DNA of 14,692 nucleotides from Acidobacteriota bacterium (GTDB taxonomy: Bacteria > Acidobacteriota > Blastocatellia > Pyrinomonadales > Pyrinomonadaceae), in contig JADJBB010000001.1 in NCBI GenBank assembly GCA_016703965.1, positions 1 through 14,692 on the forward strand. Direction: 5' to 3'. A program made the position numbers and the translations under genes. This document shows positions 7,762 to 14,692 of this stretch, piece after piece (within the stretch, counting starts at the first letter, position 1; each line of letters begins with the position of its first letter). The notes under the pieces are model-generated. The model saw only the letters and a list, made by a program, of their open reading frames with translations, was not told the origin of the DNA and did no database searches.

Positions 7762-7792
7762 TGAGCCAAAACAACGGATTCTGAGCCAAAAC
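7762..7792. promoter_or_regulatory. Tandem 11-bp direct repeat, candidate AraC-type operator
   Basis: TGAGCCAAAAC occurs exactly at 7762-7772 and 7782-7792, a 20-bp period or about two helix turns. On the transcribed strand the unit is GTTTTGGCTCA, and the flanks also agree in part (15 of 20 positions per period). It lies between the end of the AraC-type gene and the promoter of the cohesin-like gene. Direct repeats near 20-21 bp apart upstream of -35 are the classic arrangement for AraC-family activators, so this is a likely target of the neighbouring regulator. Confidence 0.6.
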
Positions 7793-7794
7793 CA

Positions 7795-8151
7795 TCATTC
7801 CTGTCCATTTTCGCTTTTGTGGCGGTGTCTTTTATGGAAAAGGCTGCGGTATTCAGTCGGCGTAAGGCGGAATTTCTTCTTGAAGTCACGGGCAAAATGA
7901 CTGGGGTCAGGTATCCCAACGTGGATGCCGATCTGGTCGATATGGTCATAGGTTGTTTCGATGAGATGTACTGCTTTTTCCAGACGCTTTTCTTTTAGCC
8001 AAGCCGCTGGCGAGTTTTTGAGAACCCTTTTGAAGGCTACGGGGAAATGAGACAGCGAGATACCAGTCTTTTTAGCCATCATCTCTACCGTCCAATCTTC
8101 ATCCAAATGTTCGAGCAAGTGTTCCTGAAAATCTAAAATTTGTTCTTCCAC
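7795..8151 (-). CDS. Stand-alone AraC-type DNA-binding regulator
   Basis: An intact 118-residue protein consisting almost only of the AraC/XylS double helix-turn-helix. The first HTH covers WTVEMMAKKTGISLSHFPVAFKRVLKNSPAAWL (shown in part: WTVEMMAKKTGISLSHF), then the linker helix KRLEKAVHLIETT. The second HTH includes IDQIGIHVGIPDPSHFARDF and ends with the family signature KKKFRLTPTEYR. No effector-binding or dimerisation domain is present, as in SoxS- or MarA-like short members, so activity is probably set by its amount. The start is GTG at 8151, decided by a GGAGG ribosome site at 8165-8161, nine bases upstream; no extension to a longer protein is open with similarity. The gene ends just before the tandem repeat and the promoter of the cohesin-like gene, which is the most likely target. 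Confidence 0.93.
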   Translation of the reverse strand: MEEQILDFQEHLLEHLDEDWTVEMMAKKTGISLSHFPVAFKRVLKNSPAAWLKEKRLEKAVHLIETTYDHIDQIGIHVGIPDPSHFARDFKKKFRLTPTEYRSLFHKRHRHKSENGQE

Positions 8152-8419
8152 TGTGAGAGTCCTCCAGTTAGGGATTGAAGAATGTTCAGCAAATACATAC
8201 GATCTTTGCTCGCGCGGGAGAGCGGGAATGACTTGCGACAGAAAGGTTGTAGTCGATCAGAGAGGCAAGACAACCGTGGAAAAAGTCGCTTTCAAGCTTT
8301 TTGAAAGTAAAAATCAGAATATTCCCTTGAGATGTGAAATGCAAGGAATTCTTCCTTAACAGCTTCGCTCTAAAGTAGGATCGGCGCGTCTAGCAAAGAC
8401 CTTCGACCAATCTCCCAAA

Positions 8420-8474
8420 TACCTCTACCAAACTTCGCGCAACGGTCGAAAATAGGTTGATTTACCTCTACCAA
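8420..8474. repeat. 12-bp direct repeat TACCTCTACCAA
   Basis: Exact copies at 8420-8431 and 8463-8474, 43 bases apart or about four helix turns. A third ACCAA lies at 8406-8410, 21 bases before the first copy's ACCAA. On the minus strand the unit reads TTGGTAGAGGTA. Confidence 0.6.
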
Positions 8475-8556
8475 TCGCGCGGCCATTTTTGGCTCGAGCG
8501 GCGACGAAAGAGTGGGTAAAAGCCAGTATTTATGGGGTCTCAGCCTTGGTATTGGC

Positions 8557-8582
8557 AAAAGTGTGAATCGATTCACACTTTT
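8557..8582. promoter_or_regulatory. Perfect 26-bp palindrome, candidate operator
   Basis: The half-site AAAAGTGTGAATC is followed at once by its exact reverse complement, centred between 8569 and 8570. The core, with a central CpG and TGTGA/TCACA arms, has the form of LacI-family operators. It could also fold as an AT-flanked hairpin with T runs on both strands, a weak bidirectional terminator. Six TTGGT pentamers lie within 155 bases on either side. No LacI-family gene is in the window. Confidence 0.55.
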
Positions 8583-8661
8583 TATTGGGTAATTCTTGGT
8601 AAAGTTTGGTGAAACGTTATCTTACACAAAAGTTCCACTTGCGGGGCTCCGATTCTGAAGC

Positions 8662-8694
8662 AAAAAAGCCGCTGCGTGAGATCCGCAGCGGCTT
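8662..8694 (-). terminator. Rho-independent terminator of the M61 peptidase gene
   Basis: A perfect 11-bp stem AAGCCGCTGCG/CGCAGCGGCTT with a seven-base loop (8666-8694). On the minus strand it is followed by a run of six T. It lies 26 bases past the peptidase stop and on the right strand, so the assignment is firm. Confidence 0.92.
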
Positions 8695-8720
8695 CTATTT
8701 TCTGACAAATATCGACCGGT

Positions 8721-10573
8721 TTAGAGGTCACCGTTCAGGTACTGTTTGTAGAGTTTCTTCTGCTCCTCAGTTGCTCCCGAGATGACTGAGAAATCGTATT
8801 CCTGTCTCTTATCACTACCCAACACGAAATCGACATCGCGCAGCTTGTCGAACCGGAAGATCGTGAGCTTGACCTTGTCGTTTGGTTTCTTTTCATTCAG
8901 GTAGCTCGTCATGAACTGAGCACTTGCCCGATAGCCGTCGATCGCCACGATCTGGTCACCAGTGTTGAGGCCCTGATCGTAAGCCGGCGTTCCGGCCGAG
9001 ATCGAGCCGGATGCTGAGAATTCCGTTGGCTTCCGCAGTGTCGGCTCCGATATATGCCTTGGAGGCATTCGGTGTCTTCATGTTCAGATTGAGCCCGAAT
9101 GGGTTAGCGAACGCGTTGTAATCGATCTCAGCAACGCCGCGGACGTACTTCGCAAAGAGATCATCAAGACTCTTTCCGGCCATCGTTTCACATGCCTTCT
9201 GATAGTCGGCGGGCGTATAGTTCTTGCCTTTCTTGAAGAATTCCGTATAGAGATGCCGCATAACGTCGTCCAGCGATTTCGAACCGCCAGACGAAGCCCG
9301 GATCGCCAGATCGAGCATCATATTAACGATCTCGCCCTTGTCGTAGTAAGAGATCTGGTTGTTGACCGCGTTCTCATCAGGCCGGTAATACTTGATCCAC
9401 GCATCGAAACTTGCGGATTCCACGCTGGTCTCGAGCCGGCCCGGCCGATTCTGCAGTGCCTGGATCCCAGCCGCTCGCTGACGTAGGAACTCCTTATCTG
9501 AGATAAGCCCGGCACGGACGAGAAGCAGATTCGAATAGTACTCAGTTCCACCCTCGGCGACCCAGAGAAGCTTGGTGTAGTTCTCGTTCTCGTAATCGAA
9601 AGGCCGAGAGCATCGGGGGCGGATGCGCTTGACGTTGAAATTGTGAAAATATTCATGTGCAACGAGGCCCAGAAAGCCCTTGTAGCGGGCGTCGGGCTTG
9701 AATCCGAATCGGTTCGTCTGAAGAGCAGTTGAGTTCAAAATGCTCCAAACCACCACCGCCGCGTGTATTTACAATGAACGTATAATTGTCATAAGCCAGC
9801 TCGCCAAATATCTTATAGCTCTCCTCAACGATCTTGGCCGTGTCTACAGCCAGCTTTTTCAGATCATAATTGCCCTCGCCGGTGATGACAAACCGGTGCG
9901 ATTTTCCCCTGAACATCGAACTTGTATTCCTTGAAATCACTAACCTCAAATGGCGAATCATAAAGAACATCGTAGTTTTTCTGCCCTGAACGTATTTGCC
10001 TGGCTTCGACCGGCGGAAGGCCTGTTGCGACCGCCAATTACCGTACGGGTTAACCTTTACCGTCGATGGAGCAGCCAAATGATCTTTTACAAAGAACAAT
10101 GCTGCTGAGTTATTCCAAAAGGCGTGTTCATCATTCACCTCGTTGGTTCGAACGGTCAATTCATTCGAATAAACAAGGTACTTCGCAACTATTTCCTTTG
10201 CGCCCTTGGTATCGATAGCCCAGGTATTTTTGTTCGATTTTGCCCACGTGAGCTCGTTGCCCGAGGCATCTTTGGCCGAGAAATTCTGCACGTGACGTGC
10301 ATATTCCCGGATCAGGTAGCTGCCCGGCGTCCAGACCGGCATTTTCAGCTCGGCTTTCTCAGGCATTTGTGCCCATTTGACCTTCATCTCAACCTCGAGC
10401 AGATGGGTCCAGGGCTTGGACATCGAGACCGTATAGCTGATCTCAGGCGGAACCGCCTTAACAACGAAGCGCCGGCGTCGGCTTTTGAGCCGGCTTTTTT
10501 GAGCAGGTGTTTCCTGATTCATAGCAAATAAAAATGCGGCAAGCAGAACAAGAACAATCGTGGATTTGAACAT
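8721..10573 (-). CDS. M61-family glycyl aminopeptidase with PDZ domain (frameshifted)
   Basis: Zinc metallopeptidase removing N-terminal residues, classically Gly or Ala. The start at 10573 gives an export signal (MFKSTIVLVLLAAFLFA), so it probably acts in the periplasm. The N-terminal beta domain has MPVWTPGSYLIREYARHVQN, the M61 hallmark. The catalytic domain has GGGGLEH, then the zinc site HEYFHNFNVKRIRP (HEYFH codons at 9643-9657) and the third ligand in LLWVAEGGTEYYSNLL. A C-terminal PDZ domain (GLNTGDQIVAIDGY) follows. About 615 residues, normal for the family. At least four frame breaks, near 10045, 9910, 9745 and 9000, all join conserved sequence and look like indels. A GGAG lies 11 bases before the ATG. 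The gene is monocistronic: promoter upstream, strong terminator downstream, divergent from the Uma2 gene. Confidence 0.92.
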
Positions 10574-10614
10574 TCGATATATATCTCCGGCAAGCTGTGG
10601 TTTACTGAAACAAT

Positions 10615-10643
10615 ATTCTACTATGAATCAAAACTTTGCTAAA
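10615..10643 (-). promoter_or_regulatory. Candidate promoter of the M61 peptidase
   Basis: On the minus strand TAGAAT (10620-10615) matches the -10 box at 5 of 6 positions, with a weak TTTAGC 17 bases upstream. The leader is about 35 bases. It overlaps the divergent promoter of the Uma2 gene. Confidence 0.4.
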
Positions 10644-10645
10644 AT
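10640..10645 (+). promoter_or_regulatory. Candidate -10 box of the Uma2 gene, leaderless geometry
   Basis: TAAAAT (5 of 6 to consensus) is followed after exactly six bases by the Uma2 ATG at 10652, the same spacing as at the propeller gene. No good -35 box is seen and there is no Shine-Dalgarno sequence. Confidence 0.35.
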
Positions 10646-10651
10646 TTGAGT

Positions 10652-11240
10652 ATGGGTTTGCCAAAACTAAAGACCAAGCTCAGCGTTGAGGACTATCTCG
10701 AAGGAGAAGGTAAGTCCGATAAGACATGAGTTTGTTGATGGCGAAGTCTACGCGATGGCGGGTGGTAGTGACAATCATAACCGAATAGTAGGTGAGATAG
10801 TCACAACGCTTTCGATGCATCTTCGCGGGTCAAAGTGCGAGCCCTTTTCGGCGATATCAAAGTTAGAGTTACAAGCAAGGTTTACTATTACCCTGATGTA
10901 TTGGTTTCTTGGGAGGAAACCCCGGACGATCCATACTTTCGAAACAACCCAATACTCATCGTTGAGGTAACTCGCCTTCGACCAAAAGATCGATCGCCGC
11001 GAAAAGCTTCTTTCTACCAGCAGATGCCGAGCGTTCAGGAATATGTGGTTGTCGACCAGCACAAGATGAACGTTGAGGTCCATCGCCGTCAGCCAAATGG
11101 CGGTTGGATAACTTATTATTTCAATGAAAAGAGCGATATTGTCGAGCTAGCCTCAGTCGATCTAACCATTCCCCTTCCGGATCTTTACCGCCGGGTTCAG
11201 TTTGATAAAAATGCAAAGACGAGACGAAGACGACGACTAA
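10652..11240 (+). CDS. Uma2-family (DUF820) PD-(D/E)XK nuclease-fold protein (frameshifted)
   Basis: A roughly 196-residue protein of the Uma2 family, which has a restriction-endonuclease-like fold; its cellular role is unsettled. It begins MGLPKLKTKLSVEDYLEGE. Family landmarks follow in order: RHEFVDGEVYAMAGGSDNHN, the fold's Asp in YYPDVLVSWEE, the Glu in NPILIVEV, the Lys-bearing DRREKL segment (in a shifted frame), then SVQEYVVVDQ. The acidic and Lys positions expected for catalysis are therefore present. Frames change near 10705, 10845, 10975 and 11020. Restoring one A in the run at 11215-11217 gives the tail DKNAKRRDEDDD and the TAA at 11238-11240; the same base gives the MFS gene its start, so the two genes overlap by about 30 bases. 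Uma2 genes occur in many copies in soil and multicellular bacteria. Confidence 0.88.
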
Positions 11241-12467
11241 CGAAAAATTCTTCACCGCCCCACTTATAATCATTTTCGTTACGATCTTTGTTGATCTGAT
11301 CGGATTTGGAATGGTGATCCCGATCCTGCCCTACTACGCGAATACCGATCCATACAATGCGACACCTCTACAGATCGGGTTTCTGGTCGCGACCTATTCA
11401 CTAATGCAGTTTTTCTTTTCGCCGATCCTGGGCCGATTATCGGATCGGTACGGACGGCGTCCGGTGCTTTTTATCAGCATATTAGGTTCGGCGGCCGGTT
11501 ATTTTGTCATAGGTTTTGCAGGCACATTACTACTTGTTTTTGTTGGCCGGATCATTGGCGGGATAACAGGCGGGAATATTTCGACCGCGCAGGCATATAT
11601 AGCCGACGTTACGTCCAAGGAGAACCGCGCGAAAGGAATGGGGCTCTTCGGCGGCGTTTTGGGCTTGGCTTTGTTTTCGGGCCTGCCGGTGCGGGGATCC
11701 TCAGCAAATATGGCGTCCACGTACCATTTTTCTTCGCTGCCGGCCTTTCTCTCGTCAACGCAATTGTCCTCTATTTTATTCTTCCCGAATCGCTAACCCC
11801 CGAAAAGCGGGCTGAGGCACCAAAACGGAAGAACCGCTTCCTGGAGATCTTCGAATCTTTCGCACACAAGGAATTTAGAGAGATCAATATCGTCTACTTC
11901 CTGCTGGTTACGGCGTTCTCGATCATGACCTATGCTTTTGTACTCTACACGGCATTTCGGTTCGGCTTTACGGCGGAGCAGAATGGCTATTTATTCGCCT
12001 TTATCGGGATAATCGCAATTATTGCTCAGGGCGTTCTATTCAATCGCCTGGTACAAAAATTCGGCGAGTCTACATTGGTTGTTGCGGGGTGTTTGATGAT
12101 GGTGGCGAGCCTTTTCTTGGTTCCGATCGTGGGGCCCGGATATGGAGGAGTTACAGTCCTATTACTTGGAACCGCTTTGCTCGCATTTGGAAATTCCCTG
12201 GCATCGCCGGGCCTGACAAGTCTTGCGTCAAAAACGGCTTCTGAAAAGATCAAGGCCGAACGCTCGGGATCATGCAGTCGGAGCATCTCTGGCCCGCGCG
12301 TGATCGGGCCGGTTCTCGGTCACGGCCTGCTTCTGAATAATTCGCTGAATCTGGTTCATGATTCCACGCTGTACCGCACATTCTGGACGGCTTCGGGGAT
12401 CATGTTCGTGGCTTTTCTGGTTGCTCTGTATTTTGCGAGAACCGCAAATGAAAAGATGATCGCTTAG
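11211..12467 (+). CDS. MFS transporter, TetA/TCR drug-efflux type (frameshifted)
   Basis: A twelve-helix proton-driven antiporter of the inner membrane, about 418 residues. With one A restored near 11216 the ATG at 11211 reads MQKDETKTTTNEKFF, then helix 1 (IIIFVTIFVDLIGFGMVIPI). Motif A is clear in GRLSDRYGRRPV between helices 2 and 3; helix 4 has IIGGITGGNISTAQAYIADV. Frame breaks lie near 11670-11690, where GLGFVFGPAGAG-like motif C can be rebuilt, and near 12255-12310. The second half includes ITAFSIMTYAF-like helices, AIIAQGVLFNRLVQKFGEST and ALLAFGNSLASPGLTSL, ending TANEKMIA. The substrate is unknown; TCR-type members export tetracycline or other drugs, but most environmental relatives have no tested substrate. 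It starts inside the end of the Uma2 gene and its stop overlaps that of the convergent kinase gene. Confidence 0.88.
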
Positions 12468-14692
12468 CTTACGGCTCTTTGTTTGACAGCATCCTTTGCG
12501 GCCGGAAAGATAAGGCGAAAAGTCGTTCCTTCCACCCTCAGCACTGAAAGCTTCGATCGTTCCGTTGTGTTCCTGAACGATGCGTAGGCACGGCAAGTCC
12601 GAGGCCCGTTCCGTTTCCGACGCCCTTGGTGGTGAAGAACGGATCGAAGACCTTTTTGAGATTCTCGGTCGGGATTCCCTGTCCGTTGTCGATCACCTCG
12701 ATAACTACACCGTCGTCATTTCCGGCGAAAGTGCGGAGCCTGATGGTACCGTTCTCAAACATCGCATCGCGAGCGTTGAGAATAAGATTGGTGAACACCT
12801 GCTGCAATTTACCGCCGCCGCCGAGATCATCGGCAGATCTTCTAGTATTCCTTAACGATCTCAATGCTCGATTTGCGAAGCTGAGGTTCGAGCAGCTGAA
12901 GCGTATCGTTCAAGAGCTTGTTGATCTGGATCTCGCCAAACTCCTCAGCATTGCCGGTACGTGAAAAAGTCGTAGATTTCCACGATGTTCGAGGCACGGT
13001 CCGTCTGGCGCTGCATTTTCTGCAGGAGGGCGTGCTTCGGATCGGTCTCGGGATCAATCCGAGCAGCATTTGCGTGTAGCTGGAAACGCCTGTCAGCGGC
13101 GTGTTCACTTCATGAGCGACGCCAGCCGCGAGCAGGCCGATGCTTGAAAGTTTTTCGCTCTGCTGTAGTGTTTCTTCAAGCTTTACACGCGACGAGACGT
13201 TTTCCAGGACGATGATGGCCCAGTTTGTTGGTTTGAAACTGATCGGGCGGAGCGACGGCGACGCGTTTAGAATAGGCGATTTGCCGCCCTTGTGGCTTGG
13301 TATGCAGCTTGTGCGTTACGGATCTCAGTTAAGTGCCACCGAGATTTGCCGAGGATGTTTTCCAGATTCAAAAGCAAAACTTTGGTCAAAAATATCTTCA
13401 ACAACGCGGCCCACAACCTGATCGCGATCGAGGCCCATCATCTGCCTCGAATGGCGAGTTGCATCGAATGATTCGGCCGTCTTCGTCAACCGCAAGCAGG
13501 CCGACGTTGACCGATTCTACGATCGACTCGTTAAATTCTTTGAGAGGGCGAGTTCCTCAGTATGTTGTTTTTGCTGGCCGTAAAGACGGCTGTTTTCGAT
13601 CGCAACGGCGATGTATCCCTGAGACGGTTTTAAGGATATCGAGATCTTCTTTGAAGAAAGCAGCGAAGCCGTCCGTCGCTCGTCCCAGGCCGATAACGGC
13701 TATCATTTGTCCGCCCGCTAAGCACGGGACAAAGTAATGAAGCTCCTGCCGAATAACGGCTTTACTGTGGCCATTCCATTTCCGTCTGCCAGCGTAATGT
13801 CGAATTCTGGTGCATCAAATTCGTCTGCTCGAACAACACCCTTGGCCGCCGATTTTTGGCGGATCATCGTGCGAAAATCGTTTGGGATCTTATATTCCTC
13901 ACTAAACCCACCGATTTCGCCAGGCGATAATTTTCTTGAGGTGACTGGTCATCCTCGATAAAGATCGCGACCTTTTGCACATCCAGAACCTGCCGCAGCC
14001 GCTGAGCGAGCCCGCGTCGAGCAAAGGATCAAGAGCGGTTGTCGCTGACAACGTTCTGCCAAAATCGAGAAGGCTGCGCCGCAGATCGTAACGCTCGCCG
14101 TAGAAAAAGCGATCAGCACGTTCCTGCAGAAATTTCTTAAGCGGTTCGCTGAGCAGCACGATCGCTCCCATTGCCACGATCGCGATCAGGGCTCGAAGCG
14201 TGATCTCGGTGGTCGACAGATTGTTGCCGACCGCGAGGAAAACTAGTCCGAGAGCGACTGCTCCGATCATCATGGCAATCGCGACCGTTGTCATCGCGTA
14301 AACGAGAGCCCGCCGAACAACGACATCGACATCCATCAGCCGGTAGCGAACGACCGAATGACCAAAGCTTAGCGGTATCAGAGCGGACGGCAGCGCCGTG
14401 ATGCCGCACTGAAATTATCGTCCGGTATTTGGATTCCGAACCGCTGCGTGATCCAGTTGCATTACGACGACTGGAAATATGGCCCGCGATCGTTCCCCAC
14501 ATCGCCCATTTCAAACGCTGTCGAACCGCAGTTGGCTGTTCTTGAAGAATCGCCATACGAGCAGCGACGCTCCGCCGAAACGCCTGGAACGAAATGATAA
14601 GAGTTGGAATTCGATACAGAAAGCAAATGGGGTTAGGCTGTCCGATACCTTAGCCAGGGCAACGGTCGTCCCCGATTCTGGCCAGAATTGAG
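12464..14692 (-). CDS. Membrane histidine kinase, TM-GAF-PAS-HisKA-HATPase (partial, frameshifted)
   Basis: Sensor kinase of a two-component system; its N-terminus is off the right edge. Read on the minus strand: LKWAMWGTIAG near 14500, then RYRLMDVDVVVRRALVYAMT and two helices (VAIAMMIGAVALGLVFLAV; LIAIVAMGAIVLL), a layout shared with multi-helix sensor kinases. Next comes LQERADRFFYGERYDLR and a GAF domain at about 14040-13570, then PAS at about 13530-13230 (VGLLAVDEDGRIIRCN). HisKA at about 13180-12960 carries the phospho-acceptor in GVAHEVNTPLTGVSSYTQML. The HATPase domain shows NLILNARDAM, DNGQGIP, FDPFFTTK and GTGLGL, so it should be active. Stop TAA at 12464-12466. More than eight frame breaks occur, again with continuous similarity. 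No response regulator is in the window; the signal is unknown. Confidence 0.88.

Larger units (their letters stand above)
8166..8660. other. Gene-poor region between araC-type gene and M61 terminator
   Basis: About 495 bases without a gene I can support. Two short open frames (8153-8359 plus, 8370-8576 minus) show no family resemblance. The second would start inside the 26-bp palindrome. The region holds that palindrome, a 12-bp direct repeat TACCTCTACCAA at 8420-8431 and 8463-8474, and several TTGGT pentamers on both strands. A small dyad AAGGAA/TTCCTT lies at 8343-8357. The promoter of the AraC-type gene should be here; a weak candidate is TTGCAT, 17 bases, TATTCT on the minus strand around 8345-8315. 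Confidence 0.6.

Noticed and set aside
8153..8359. 68-codon plus-strand frame opposite the AraC-type gene start
   Set aside because: It overlaps the regulator's ribosome site on the other strand, has no ribosome site of its own and no recognisable similarity.
8370..8576. 68-codon minus-strand frame upstream of the AraC-type gene
   Set aside because: It would start inside the 26-bp palindrome, has no ribosome site and its sequence is dominated by the TTGGTAGAGGTA repeats.

Overview
The window looks like chromosomal DNA of an Acidobacteriota bacterium, probably class Blastocatellia (Pyrinomonadaceae-like). This is an inference from gene style: a lone AraC-type HTH protein, an M61 peptidase, TolB-like propeller lipoproteins, GAF-rich sigma-54 regulators, Asn/Ser-rich protein tails and hairpin-rich intergenic repeats. 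No rRNA or marker gene is present to prove it. Almost every long gene is split by one-base or two-base frame changes while the protein similarity continues across them. I read this as uncorrected indel error in the assembly rather than mass gene decay, and I annotate such genes over their full reconstructed span. HIT, araC and dinB read cleanly.

Layout. 1-4271 (minus strand): murA, a HIT-family hydrolase, a TPR lipoprotein and a GAF-GAF-sigma54 activator that runs off the left edge; probably one directional cluster, with a promoter candidate between murA and hit. 4272-4852: a gene-free stretch holding an array of eight small hairpins and two other simple repeats. 4853-6723 (minus): a TolB-like propeller lipoprotein and a DinB-fold protein whose start codon overlaps the propeller's likely stop; the promoter sits so close that the mRNA may be leaderless. 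6896-8151 (minus): a secreted cohesin-like/carboxypeptidase-regulatory-domain protein preceded by a good promoter, a tandem 20-bp-period operator and a stand-alone AraC-type regulator.

8166-8660 is a second gene-poor stretch with a perfect 26-bp palindrome and several phased TTGGT pentamers. 8662-10573 (minus) is an M61 glycyl aminopeptidase with a PDZ domain and a textbook terminator. Divergently, on the plus strand, 10652-12467 holds a Uma2-family nuclease-fold protein overlapping an MFS drug-type transporter. The right end (12464-14692, minus) is a membrane histidine kinase (TM-GAF-PAS-HisKA-HATPase), convergent with and overlapping the transporter stop codon.

The window has no CRISPR array, recognisable transposase, tRNA or rRNA. 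The most interesting material is non-coding: the hairpin array, the AraC-linked tandem operator and the palindrome/pentamer region.
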